Part shown: piece after piece, positions 8,131-14,594 of the stretch | How positions within the stretch are numbered: position 1 is the stretch's first letter | How the letters are laid out: the number at the start of each line of letters is the position of its first letter | IMG/VR virus record: IMGVR_UViG_3300046323_000127 | Coordinates: 1-24,634 of that record | DNA: 24,634 nucleotides | Source of the DNA: a virus | Strand: one strand, 5' to 3' | Translations under genes and position numbers: made by a program | Notes under the pieces: model-generated | Seen by the model: the letters and a program-made list of their open reading frames with translations, nothing else | What the model was told of the DNA's origin: nothing | Database searches by the model: none

Positions 8131-9080
8131 ACAAAACCTTTCTCGTTCCATTTTCTGTGATATTGATTGCCAACCTTGGCAAAGAAGTCATGGATAGTAG
8201 AAGTGCTAATACCCAAGTAGAACCACTCAGAGATTGTATCACCTTCTTCGTCAAAGAGAGGATCAAAACCTAAGTTGCTCAAGCAGATGTTAGCACGAGA
8301 ATTAACAAAAGCTTTCATGGCTGTTGCATTAATTCCTTCAATGTCTCCTTGTGAGAACAGAAGGTCTACAATGCGGTGCTCATGGTCTACCAAAGCCTTA
8401 GCAGCCTTATTCACTCGCTCTTGCATCCAAGCCTTGTCCACCTTGTTCTCTTCCATGTAGGTACGGAAAAGCCATGAGCTGCCTTCGTGGTGGATGTTCT
8501 CATCACGCACAGAGAAGTTGATGCCTGCCACCAAGTTGCTCAGCTTGTTCTTACCATTGCTCTGGAAGTGCTTCAAGAAGGCAAAGCTGGAATAGAGAAC
8601 ACAGCCTTCCATCAAGGAGAACACAGCCAATGACAAGGGCAAATCTTTACCGCTAACAATGCTGTCGAGGTAGTCAATGCGACTAGCCAACACAGGGTCA
8701 TATTGCCACGAATGATGGAACTCTTCTGTTGCAAGGCCTAACAGCTCATTGATACGGTTGTAGAAACGAGCATGTACGTTGCTCTCAAAGTAACAGAAGG
8801 CATCAGCCATCAGCTCAATGTCAGGATGCTGGAAGCTGGGCTTAACAACACCAGACCAATATTCATTACCAACAATCAGTTCATACTTGGTGAACAGCTT
8901 CAAGGCCGTTGTAACACCATGTCGTTCAGCGTGGGTGAAGTCAGTGAGGATGCTATGTACATCCTTCTCTAAGTCAATCTCATCAAAAGTCCAGAAGACA
9001 CCATTCTGTTTGTCTGCAAAGGCCAGAGCCTCTGGGTAGTCAAACGTGTATGAAGTCTTCTTTGTCAGCAGGTTTCTCAT
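8124..9080 (-). CDS. nrdB: Ribonucleotide reductase class I, small (beta) subunit
   Basis: The radical-generating partner of NrdA, 318 residues, ferritin-like fold. Candidate metal ligands are E67 in KYELIVGNEYW, H103, E158 in SLMEGCVLYSSF, and E194 and H197 in RDENIHHEG. Y107, four residues after H103, occupies the place of the radical tyrosine (Y122 in E. coli). The second-helix signature is FESNVHARFY, so the acidic residue (E99) is four positions before the histidine instead of the usual three. ATG at 9080 overlaps the stop of the preceding 52-residue gene as ATGA. It is separated from nrdA only by the HNH gene. Class I is clear; the metal site subtype is open. Confidence 0.93.
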   Translation of the reverse strand: MRNLLTKKTSYTFDYPEALAFADKQNGVFWTFDEIDLEKDVHSILTDFTHAERHGVTTALKLFTKYELIVGNEYWSGVVKPSFQHPDIELMADAFCYFESNVHARFYNRINELLGLATEEFHHSWQYDPVLASRIDYLDSIVSGKDLPLSLAVFSLMEGCVLYSSFAFLKHFQSNGKNKLSNLVAGINFSVRDENIHHEGSSWLFRTYMEENKVDKAWMQERVNKAAKALVDHEHRIVDLLFSQGDIEGINATAMKAFVNSRANICLSNLGFDPLFDEEGDTISEWFYLGISTSTIHDFFAKVGNQYHRKWNEKGFVW

Positions 9081-9235
9081 TTTTGTTGTCCGTTCTTATT
9101 TATAATTTGGAGAATTGTGTTAATTGCTTGCACCAGTTCTAGCTGATCATGTAAATGAATTTTAGACAGAGGAAGGACAGGGTGGGGCCATTTGTCTCTC
9201 AGGGCATCCCAGAACTTAGTTACATCATCTGTCAT
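9077..9235 (-). CDS. Small phage protein, 52 residues
   Basis: Unrecognised. It begins MTDDVTKFWDALRDKWPHPV and continues with an apparently amphipathic helix (QLELVQAINTILQIINK) in its second half. There is no membrane segment or metal motif. Both ends are coupled: its ATG overlaps the stop of the 51-residue gene and its stop overlaps the nrdB ATG, each as ATGA. The gene fills the space exactly, which is the main evidence that it is real. Its position directly before nrdB hints at co-expression with nucleotide metabolism but does not give a function. Confidence 0.75.
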   Translation of the reverse strand: MTDDVTKFWDALRDKWPHPVLPLSKIHLHDQLELVQAINTILQIINKNGQQK

Positions 9236-9387
9236 AACAGCTCCTTCTCAATCCTATCTGCCTTGTCTTCAATCACATCCATGAATCTGTTTACAAGCTC
9301 GTCACTGTCAATGTCTAACAGCTCCAAGATTGTAACACAGTCTTCACGTCTGAGCAAGTCTGCTATGTCATGAACTGTTAAGCTCAT
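9232..9387 (-). CDS. Small acidic phage protein, 51 residues
   Basis: Acidic, helical protein beginning MSLTVHDIADLLRREDCVTI, followed by LELLDIDSDELVNRF and a charged C-terminal helix. Proteins with this LLELLDIxSxELVxRF pattern recur next to metabolic genes in T7-like phages in my recollection; no function is known to me. The ATG at 9387 overlaps the metallophosphoesterase stop as ATGA, and its stop overlaps the next ATG in the same way. Confidence 0.78.
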   Translation of the reverse strand: MSLTVHDIADLLRREDCVTILELLDIDSDELVNRFMDVIEDKADRIEKELL

Positions 9388-10154
9388 GCCGGCTCTCCAT
9401 ACTTCTTGCTCAAATACTCGATGGAGATGAACATTTCATCAAAGTGCCCATCTTCCACCTCATTCATCACCAACAAGCCTCGCCAATGACGGTTGCTCAG
9501 TTGATCCATATACCCTTCATCATGTAGATAATAGCTACCAGCGATAATAGCACAGATAGGCTTACCATCAGCTCTCTTCCCGTATGCAATAGATTTTCCT
9601 TGCTGGTGACCTGCCACGCAAGACATATGCAGCTTGCTAATAATAGCAGCGGGAGAAGCAGCAGGACGCCCCATAGCCCCAACAGGCCAATAGTGACTAA
9701 AGCCAACACCATTGATAAACACAGGCTTAAGGAATTCATGCACTTCCCAATCTTTCTCATATTCCAAGTCCTTTGTGGAGATTAGTCCTTCAAGCATTGG
9801 GTTGTTGTTTACAGCCCTGTGGATGCGCTGCTCGTGGTTTCCAAGGGTGAGCACCATACGGGGCTTATAAACCTTGTGCTTGGTGTCTTTCTGGGTCTTC
9901 TGAAGCTCTCTAAGAGGTGCTAGAAGGAGCCTCATACCCTCCTTAGCTGCCTCAATGTCCTTCTGGTAACGCAAGCCTTCAAAATACTTACTGCCCTTGA
10001 TGTCATGGCTTGAGAGACTAGGCATATCTGCATGGTCACCAATGTGTACAACAACGTCAGGCTTGTATTCACAGATAGCTTTACCAGCCCATGTAAGGTG
10101 CTCCATTGGAACGCCTTCTTTGACCTGAGTGTCTGGAATAACTAAGATTCTCAT
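9384..10154 (-). CDS. Calcineurin-like metallophosphoesterase
   Basis: A 256-residue phosphoesterase that should hydrolyse a phosphomonoester or diester with two metal ions in the cytoplasm. Motifs in order are PDTQ at 7-10 (DxH-like, with Gln in place of His), GDH at 39-41, GNHE at 105-108, H154 in FSHYW, and GHQQG at 182-186. The substrate is unknown; candidates are nucleotides or nucleic-acid ends. Similar proteins occur in SIO1-like phages. It is coupled on both sides (ATGA overlaps). The DTQ variant of the first motif is seen in other phage members of the family in my recollection, so it need not mean loss of activity. Confidence 0.88.
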   Translation of the reverse strand: MRILVIPDTQVKEGVPMEHLTWAGKAICEYKPDVVVHIGDHADMPSLSSHDIKGSKYFEGLRYQKDIEAAKEGMRLLLAPLRELQKTQKDTKHKVYKPRMVLTLGNHEQRIHRAVNNNPMLEGLISTKDLEYEKDWEVHEFLKPVFINGVGFSHYWPVGAMGRPAASPAAIISKLHMSCVAGHQQGKSIAYGKRADGKPICAIIAGSYYLHDEGYMDQLSNRHWRGLLVMNEVEDGHFDEMFISIEYLSKKYGEPA

Positions 10155-10408
10155 TTGTTTACCTCTACCTTTTCAATTGCAAGCTTCAAGTTAATCAGCT
10201 CATCAATGATGAGACCAAGCTTCTTAACGCGTTCAACTTTGCCCTTATTGTTATGAAAGCTAAGGTCAATTGACACAGTTTTATGGCAGTCTGCAAGTTT
10301 GAAACCAAAGTCTTTATAACTGCTTAAGTCATTAGAAGCAGCACATTCAATGTATGCTGTACCTTCTTTTGAATTGAGCCACTTACGTGAATAGAATTTC
10401 TTATTCAT
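10151..10408 (-). CDS. Hypothetical phage protein, 85 residues
   Basis: Unrecognised basic protein starting MNKKFYSRKWLNSKEGTAYI. A central segment (VSIDLSFHNNKG) may be beta structure and is followed by a helix rich in Lys, Leu and Ile ending in KVEVNK. The ATG at 10408 was chosen because GGAG lies six bases before it, and it overlaps the end of the upstream gene by eight bases. A start at 10459 would extend 51 bases into that gene. Its stop overlaps the metallophosphoesterase ATG. Confidence 0.7.
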   Translation of the reverse strand: MNKKFYSRKWLNSKEGTAYIECAASNDLSSYKDFGFKLADCHKTVSIDLSFHNNKGKVERVKKLGLIIDELINLKLAIEKVEVNK

Positions 10409-10649
10409 CAAATTCTCCAATGTGGTAAGGGAAATAGGTCTCGTAGTCATACACATCACCTCCTAAAAGCTTTGACATCTGTTCAACAACACCAATATAA
10501 CCAGCACCTTCAAGGAAGTGCAAGAAGAATGGAATCATTTTATCCCATGCAACACCGCTGTCCAGATAGGTGACTACTTGTGTATCCTGAACTGACTCAT
10601 AGTTGTCATCAACTTCTTTCATTACCAATGTTAAGATTTTCTTTCCCAT
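10401..10649 (-). CDS. Conserved-looking phage protein, 82 residues
   Basis: Starts at MGKKILTLVMKEVDDNYESV. Its centre (VTYLDSGVAWDKMIPFFLHF) and a following LEGAGYIGV segment look like a compact helical core; the acidic end is YHIGEFDE. The frame opens further upstream, but that part would read through the tRNA gene. The ATG at 10649 has AAAGGA at good spacing, so the shorter start is preferred. It is the first protein gene after the tRNA. No function can be assigned from the sequence. Confidence 0.72.
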   Translation of the reverse strand: MGKKILTLVMKEVDDNYESVQDTQVVTYLDSGVAWDKMIPFFLHFLEGAGYIGVVEQMSKLLGGDVYDYETYFPYHIGEFDE

Positions 10650-10663
10650 GTCTTTCCTTTGTT

Positions 10664-10740
10664 TGGCCTGCCCTAGTGGATTTGAACCACTGACCGCTTG
10701 CTTAGAAGGCAAGTGCTCTATCCAGCTGAGCTAAGGGCAG
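10664..10740 (-). tRNA. tRNA-Arg, anticodon UCU, with encoded CCA end
   Basis: A full cloverleaf is visible on the minus strand: seven-pair acceptor stem (CTGCCCT with AGGGCAG), D arm GCTC/GAGC, anticodon stem CTTGC/GCAAG with loop CTTCTAA (anticodon TCT), a five-base variable region, a T arm with TTCAAAT loop, discriminator G and templated CCA at 10664-10666. It reads AGA codons, which are frequent in the phage genes here. It sits inside the replication operon, five bases after one gene and 14 before the next start, so it must be cut from the mRNA by host RNases. Phage tRNA-Arg(UCU) genes are a known way to supply a codon rare in the host. Confidence 0.95.
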
Positions 10741-10745
10741 AAGTG

Positions 10746-11039
10746 TTACTCGTAATTATTCCATTCTGTCACTACAAACTGTAGTCGATAGTAAGGCTTT
10801 TCACTGTACGTCTCTTTATGTACATGCAAGCCACCTGTAGCCGTTGTAAAGGTATGGTGTCCAATACAAGATTTCATCAGGTAACGAGCCTGTTTACGCA
10901 TCTGCCCAATGGTAGGAACACCGTGCTCAGCATCGTGCCACACCCATTGCAAACACTCCATTACTTCCTGAGCTTTGGCAAAGTCAAACTCATCAAGAAT
11001 GTCTTCAATGATTTGTTCTTCATTCTGATACATCAGCAT
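10746..11039 (-). CDS. Hypothetical phage protein, 97 residues
   Basis: Helical N-terminal half with an acidic patch (EQIIEDILDEFDFAKAQEV), then WVWHDAEHGVPTIGQMRKQAR and a C-terminal beta-like part rich in Thr, His and Tyr. Several His residues (HHTFTT, HVHKET) could bind metal, but no known motif is formed. The ATG at 11039, four bases after AAAGGA, lies inside the last codons of thyX, and an ATG two codons later is an equally possible start. The stop is five bases before the tRNA. I do not recognise a function. Confidence 0.7.
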   Translation of the reverse strand: MLMYQNEEQIIEDILDEFDFAKAQEVMECLQWVWHDAEHGVPTIGQMRKQARYLMKSCIGHHTFTTATGGLHVHKETYSEKPYYRLQFVVTEWNNYE

Positions 11040-11658
11040 ACATTCCTTTAATTGTTGGAAACTGTTCAAACATTATACCACGAATTTGCTCTGCAACATC
11101 ACGGTGTTCCTTTTGTGTTGCTTTGTCACAACGAATATCAACATAATGTAGCCAGCTACGCAGGGTTCCATTCATGTACATATTGCTCTGTGTCATGCCT
11201 TCTGGAAGCAGCTTACGGGCCTGTTCTTTAGCAATGCCTTTAGCCAATGCACTCTCGTACATAAACTTAGCTTCATCCAACACACGCCTCTGAGCACCTT
11301 CCCACCAATAAGCCAGCCCCATGTCATCTGTCTCTAAGCTGTTCTGCCTGTTCTTGTGGTCTTGCAAGCGTGGCTCACTGTACTCAAAGCCTTGGGCTAC
11401 AGCATACCGTTGGCTAAACTCTTGAAAGGAGAAGCTTCGGTGACGGATGATTTGACGAGCAATGTCTCTTGTTGTTTGAATCTCAAGACACATTCCCACC
11501 ATCTCCATAGGGCTCCAGTGCTTATTGTCAATAAGGTATTTTAACAGTTTCGGAGCAGATGCAGGGTTGTTCTGGTTTGCCGGATTTGATACACGGGCCA
11601 TACGAGCAATAAGCTCCTCCGCTTTCGGTGTCACCCACACTAGACTCACTTGGGACAT
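11020..11658 (-). CDS. thyX: Flavin-dependent thymidylate synthase
   Basis: Makes dTMP from dUMP using methylene-tetrahydrofolate, FAD and NADPH. It has 212 residues from the ATG at 11658. The ThyX signature RHRxxSxxxxSxRY is complete (RHRSFSFQEFSQRY, residues 72-85), preceded by HWSPMEM near 47 and followed by QARKLLPEGMTQS and NGTLRSWLHYVDIRCD, all typical. The chosen ATG follows GAAGGAAAAGAGT; the frame opens six codons earlier. The start lies 131 bases inside the upstream gene, an unusually long overlap. With nrdA/nrdB it forms the phage's dNTP-supply set and could sustain dTMP synthesis when host ThyA is limiting. Confidence 0.95.
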   Translation of the reverse strand: MSQVSLVWVTPKAEELIARMARVSNPANQNNPASAPKLLKYLIDNKHWSPMEMVGMCLEIQTTRDIARQIIRHRSFSFQEFSQRYAVAQGFEYSEPRLQDHKNRQNSLETDDMGLAYWWEGAQRRVLDEAKFMYESALAKGIAKEQARKLLPEGMTQSNMYMNGTLRSWLHYVDIRCDKATQKEHRDVAEQIRGIMFEQFPTIKGMYADVSE

Positions 11659-11797
11659 ACTCTTTTCCTTCTTCAATTGCTCGTTTTAACACTGTGATTA
11701 GGCCAAGGTTTACCATTGCCTGTACTTCTAGAGGAGAGAGAGTCATGTCAAAGTCTGCACTCCCATCCTCATTCTCTCTGGTTAAGTTCAATATCAT
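11528..11797 (-). CDS. Small phage protein overlapping thyX, 89 residues
   Basis: Begins MILNLTRENEDGSADFDMTL and continues into LSPLEVQAMVNLGLITVLKRAIEE, which resembles a family of short phage proteins found near nucleotide-metabolism genes (recollection, not checked). The C-terminal 43 residues, rich in Cys, Gly and Pro (CSYGPCIKSG and PCICSE), are encoded inside thyX in another frame. The ATG at 11797 overlaps the upstream stop as ATGA and follows AAGGAG. The N-terminal half looks like a real protein; the overlapping tail may have arisen by stop-codon loss. Confidence 0.65.
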   Translation of the reverse strand: MILNLTRENEDGSADFDMTLSPLEVQAMVNLGLITVLKRAIEEGKEYVPSESSVGDTESGGAYCSYGPCIKSGKPEQPCICSETVKIPY

Positions 11798-12126
11798 GTT
11801 GTAAAGCTCCTTACCATCTCTGGGACATATGCACCATCAAGAGTAAACCGTGAAGCCTTCTTGATACGTGCCCTGATAAGCTCTTCTGCTTGTTTGTGAT
11901 GTTTCATCTCCATGTCGTCACTCTCAGCAATTAGCTTATAACACTCTTCATCATCCTTAGCCACTACCACTTGCATACCACCATACTCACTGGATGGAAA
12001 GGGAACCCAATAATTAACAATATACATTGTCATTGCTTCCCATTGTCCAGCATGTTTATTTGTTTCTGGCTCTTGTAGCTCGGGGCTTGGCTTTGGCTGG
12101 TTCTTGCTGCCCTTTGGTCTTGCCAT
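11794..12126 (-). CDS. Hypothetical phage protein with AT-hook-like N-terminus, 110 residues
   Basis: Starts MARPKGSKNQPKPSPELQEP; the RPKGSKN segment resembles the basic AT-hook-like starts of many phage DNA-binding proteins. A beta-rich part (MYIVNYWVPFPSSEYGGMQV) and a helical part with many Lys and Arg follow. AAAGGAAAGAAT precedes the ATG at 12126, which supports this start although it lies 71 bases inside the upstream HNH gene. An internal ATG near residue 34 would remove the basic tail. Function unknown; minor-groove DNA binding is a guess from the motif. Confidence 0.65.
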   Translation of the reverse strand: MARPKGSKNQPKPSPELQEPETNKHAGQWEAMTMYIVNYWVPFPSSEYGGMQVVVAKDDEECYKLIAESDDMEMKHHKQAEELIRARIKKASRFTLDGAYVPEMVRSFTT

Positions 12127-12484
12127 ATTCTTTCCTTTCGTCTTTCTCTTGTTTTGTCTTAACTAGATGGCACTCTTTACAGAGCGTTTGCATGTTTTTC
12201 TTGTCACAAAAAAGACGATTAATATAATCATCCCATGATGTAAATCCTCTTTTAGGGTCAATAACAGGCCTAATGTGATCTACTTCTACGTCTTTAGCTA
12301 CAAACTCATCATTGCACTCAGCGCACCGATAATGCTGAGCGAGTCTTCCTGTCTTGACATTAACTTTCTTCTCTGTTTTAGAATCGTTAAGTGTTTCATA
12401 CTTTGGAGGATAGCGGCGAGAAGCTGAGCGTAAAGCAGATGTAACAAAAGCTCTCCAGCGTCCTTCAGTCCATGGCTTGTACAA
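12056..12484 (-). CDS. HNH endonuclease, CxxC zinc type
   Basis: An HNH nuclease of about 142 residues. It has an Arg-rich start with WTEGRWRAFVTSALRSASRR, C54xxC57 (YRCAECNDEF), VEVDHIRPV with D69-H70, SWDDYINRLFC and C102xxC105 (LCKECH). This order is the classic zinc-stabilised HNH fold. No ATG precedes the domain; a TTG at 12484 with GGAG ten bases upstream is the likely start, though TTG at 12532 is possible. It overlaps the preceding HNH gene by 20 bases and the following gene by 71. Other phages carry similar genes that may act in packaging or as homing nucleases; the role here is not determined. Confidence 0.75.
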   Translation of the reverse strand: MYKPWTEGRWRAFVTSALRSASRRYPPKYETLNDSKTEKKVNVKTGRLAQHYRCAECNDEFVAKDVEVDHIRPVIDPKRGFTSWDDYINRLFCDKKNMQTLCKECHLVKTKQEKDERKEYGKTKGQQEPAKAKPRATRARNK

Positions 12485-12908
12485 GGTCTTTGAACTCCAT
12501 ATAAGCTGAATGGGCTTCCTCAGCAGTTTCAAACGTTCCTAAATGAATCAGTCCACGCACAGTTCCTAGACGAGCTGTGAATTTTCTTCCTGATCTAGAA
12601 ACACCAAGGAATCCAGTAGTTGAGTTTTTATGGGCCTTCTTCTTATTATACATGTTTTTAGACTGAGTAACATCACGCAAATTACATATACGGTTATCGT
12701 CTTTGATACCGTTTATGTGATCTATCTGTCCTGTAGGCCAGCTCCCGTGGTAAAAGAACCAAGCCAAAATATGTTCTTTGTATCTCTTACCTTTAAACAT
12801 TATTCTACGATAGCCTTTACAGGAATCGGAGCCGCCTGCTCTTGTGTCTGTAGAACACCTAAAGAAAAACCCAGTCGTAGGGTCATAGAGTAAATCATTT
12901 ATTTTCAC
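12465..12908 (-). CDS. HNH endonuclease with AP2-like DNA-binding domain
   Basis: A 147-residue probable homing endonuclease from GTG at 12908, starting MKINDLLYDPTTGFFF. The HNH_3 core includes H46 in KEHILAWFFYHG, D63-H64 in IDHINGIKDDNR and N76. NSTTGFLGVSRSGRKF near 95-110 starts an AP2-like domain ending at about residue 143. GTG at 12908 was chosen because GGAGAG precedes it by five bases and the frame then begins exactly at the domain; longer ATG starts would lie far inside the metallopeptidase gene. It has the same architecture as the endonuclease between nrdB and nrdA, implying related mobile elements in one genome. Confidence 0.8.
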   Translation of the reverse strand: MKINDLLYDPTTGFFFRCSTDTRAGGSDSCKGYRRIMFKGKRYKEHILAWFFYHGSWPTGQIDHINGIKDDNRICNLRDVTQSKNMYNKKKAHKNSTTGFLGVSRSGRKFTARLGTVRGLIHLGTFETAEEAHSAYMEFKDLVQAMD

Positions 12909-13206
12909 CCACTCTCCACAGTTGTACAAACGTTTGGTGGAGGAGGTTTCCAAAGGCTTCAACTTCTCGTTCATCGTGTCCTGTCTCTCCCATTGTAAAT
13001 TTAATTGCATGTACCAACTCGTGAAAGAAGGTTGCTTCAATTGCCTGTGGAGACATATTCTCTTTAAGAATAATTTCATACGTCATGGGGTTACATGTCC
13101 CCATCTCTGTAATGTCCTTGCTAAGAGAAACTGTCCACTTACACCCTGCTAGGTAGAAGGTGCTGTAAATAGGAGAAGCTACGCTCTTTGGTCTGGTGGA
13201 AGCCAT
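12895..13206 (-). CDS. Small HExxH zinc metallopeptidase-like protein
   Basis: A 103-residue protein with F61-H62-E63-L-V-H66 followed by an EREVEAFGNLLHQ helix, which offers a Glu about 15-17 residues downstream as third zinc ligand. This matches minimal ImmA/IrrE-like or SprT-like peptidases. No signal peptide is seen, so it would act in the cytoplasm; possible targets are a repressor or a host protein (inference). The ATG at 13206 overlaps the exonuclease end by 28 bases; the ribosome-binding site is weak (AAGAGAAC), suggesting coupling. The fold call is good, while the substrate is unknown. Confidence 0.75.
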   Translation of the reverse strand: MASTRPKSVASPIYSTFYLAGCKWTVSLSKDITEMGTCNPMTYEIILKENMSPQAIEATFFHELVHAIKFTMGETGHDEREVEAFGNLLHQTFVQLWRVGENK

Positions 13207-13862
13207 AGTTCTCTTGCCTTTCTACGTAAGTATAACAGTCGAGCATTCTCAAGTGTTCTTTCTTCTCCCATTGCCTCCAAGCACACAGCATACAGCTCTT
13301 GCTCGGTGGTAGCCTTTGCAAGCATCTTCTCTGCTTTCACTGGCCCAATGCCCTTGATGCCTGCAATGTTGTCGGCCTTGTCTCCCATCAAGATTTGCTT
13401 GTAGAAGAACCGCTGTCCTTCCTCTGCGGAGACATAATACTTTTTCTGTTTTACAAAATTGTAATGCCATCCTTGCACCTGATCGAAGTCTTTGTCCAAT
13501 GAAACGATGATGGAGCTATCACCAAGAGTTGTAGCACGAATAGCAATTAGATCATCTGCTTCTTCGTTACTGCTTGTCTCTGCTGCCCAAGCTGTTGTTA
13601 GGTAGCTTCGTAAGAGGTCTAGATGAGGAGGTCTATCGACATTCTTTCTGTTGCCCTTGTAAGGCACAGTGACAGCCACTTCATTACGAAAGTTGGTCTT
13701 CCCTGTTAGGAACACTTCCCATTCATTTAGATCAAGCTGTGTCATCAAGACATCCTCAAGGAAGGTAGCCATCGTCTTGATAGCCACCTTCTCAGACTCG
13801 TCTTTACAGGCAAATGCAATGCGGTAGCAAAACATGTCACCATCAACGAGAGCAACGGTCAT
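13179..13862 (-). CDS. 5'-3' exonuclease, FEN/PIN type (T7 gp6-like)
   Basis: A 227-residue flap/5' exonuclease that would remove RNA primers and degrade DNA ends during replication and recombination. Acidic metal ligands appear in order: D7 in LVDGD, E101-A-D103-D104, D123-D125-D127 in SLDKDFDQ, and D161 and D164. YKGNRK at 68-73 is the basic motif of the helical arch. IKGIGPVKAEKML at 169-181 is the helix-three-turn-helix DNA-binding element. The ATG overlaps the SSB-like stop by one base (TAATG). All expected residues are present. Confidence 0.93.
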   Translation of the reverse strand: MTVALVDGDMFCYRIAFACKDESEKVAIKTMATFLEDVLMTQLDLNEWEVFLTGKTNFRNEVAVTVPYKGNRKNVDRPPHLDLLRSYLTTAWAAETSSNEEADDLIAIRATTLGDSSIIVSLDKDFDQVQGWHYNFVKQKKYYVSAEEGQRFFYKQILMGDKADNIAGIKGIGPVKAEKMLAKATTEQELYAVCLEAMGEERTLENARLLYLRRKARELWLPPDQRA

Positions 13863-14311
13863 TACAGCACCACTTCTGCTTCTTCTTCTTCAACAGCAGA
13901 GCCATCAGGAGGGGCTACAAGCTCCTTAATCTTAATGGCAGGGTTACCCACACTGTGCAACAAGGAAGGAGCATTACCGTGCATTGCTGTCATCTTGTGA
14001 GCATAGCTGCTGACAGTGAGTTCAGCAATAGTGCCATTACCAATGGCTGAGGGAGCCACTTCTTTACCGTCTGCATCCACTGCCTTGATGACATACTTAG
14101 TCTTGATAATGATGTATTTACCACGATTGTATTTGTCATCTTGACGTTCTTTCACCTTCACATTGAGCTCGTCCTTCAAACGTGCAGCCAGTGAGTCTGA
14201 CAGACCACCGATACAGATTTCATTACGAACTTCCGCAGGGTTGAACTCTGTGTTTGGGGTGTCCATGTGTTTAGCCCAGAAGAGTTTACCAACCAGTTTT
14301 ACTTGTGTCAT
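13862..14311 (-). CDS. Putative single-stranded DNA-binding protein
   Basis: A 149-residue protein with a beta-rich core (KYNRGKYIIIKTKYVIKAVD, then IGNGTIAELTVSSYA) and a strongly acidic C-terminal tail (EEEEAEVVL). This is the layout of phage ssDNA-binding proteins such as T7 gp2.5, whose acidic tail contacts polymerase and helicase. Its position directly before the exonuclease and after the polymerase in the operon agrees. ATG at 14311 follows AAGGAAACTAAG. I see no diagnostic motif beyond this pattern, so the name is probable, not certain. Confidence 0.75.
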   Translation of the reverse strand: MTQVKLVGKLFWAKHMDTPNTEFNPAEVRNEICIGGLSDSLAARLKDELNVKVKERQDDKYNRGKYIIIKTKYVIKAVDADGKEVAPSAIGNGTIAELTVSSYAHKMTAMHGNAPSLLHSVGNPAIKIKELVAPPDGSAVEEEEAEVVL

Positions 14312-14326
14312 CTTAGTTTCCTTTGT

Positions 14327-14401
14327 TTATAAAATGCTGTCTTTCCAGCTGTCAATGTCTAGCGCAAGCAAATGCGAACGCCAGAGAGCATCATTGTAAC
14401 C
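14327..14401 (-). other. Coding-like tail in the +1 frame after the 67-residue gene
   Basis: After the TGA of the 67-residue gene, the +1 frame stays open to a TAA at 14327-14329 and reads GYNDALWRSHLLALDIDSWK then DSIL. The segment has no convincing start of its own and a stop just upstream of the overlap (TGA ATA CTC GGT). It fills the otherwise empty 79-base gap before the SSB gene. It may be the true C-terminus of the 67-residue protein after a frameshift, natural or from a sequencing error, or a remnant. Confidence 0.4.
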
Positions 14402-14594
14402 GAGTATTCACCACTCTGTCAAGTGTTTGTCTAGTAACCATGTTGGCAATAGTGCTATTAAGGATGTTAATCACCTCTTCTTCACTGTCAAAAGGGCTAT
14501 GAACAAGGATGAGTTGTCCGTCCTTAACGAAGATGTGAAGAGATGTGTCGCATTCCTCAGACAGCTTACGCATTGCTTCTTCAGTGTTTTCCAT
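14391..14594 (-). CDS. Hypothetical phage protein, 67 residues
   Basis: An acidic helical protein beginning MENTEEAMRKLSEECDTSLH, then a short beta segment (IFVKDGQLILVHSP) and a helix ending in VVNTRLQ. The ATG overlaps the DNA polymerase stop by one base (TAATG), so it is coupled. Unlike nearly all neighbours it ends well before the next gene; the vacant stretch is open in another frame (see 14327-14401), so the annotated C-terminus may be false. Function unknown. Confidence 0.6.
   Translation of the reverse strand: MENTEEAMRKLSEECDTSLHIFVKDGQLILVHSPFDSEEEVINILNSTIANMVTRQTLDRVVNTRLQ

Noticed and set aside
10650-10712. N-terminal extension of the 82-residue gene
   Set aside because: The extension is a translation of the tRNA-Arg gene; the ATG at 10649 has its own AAAGGA.
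12909-13079. Longer version of the HNH-AP2 protein starting inside the metallopeptidase gene
   Set aside because: The extra residues are a shadow of the metallopeptidase frame; GTG at 12908 has a good ribosome-binding site and begins at the domain.
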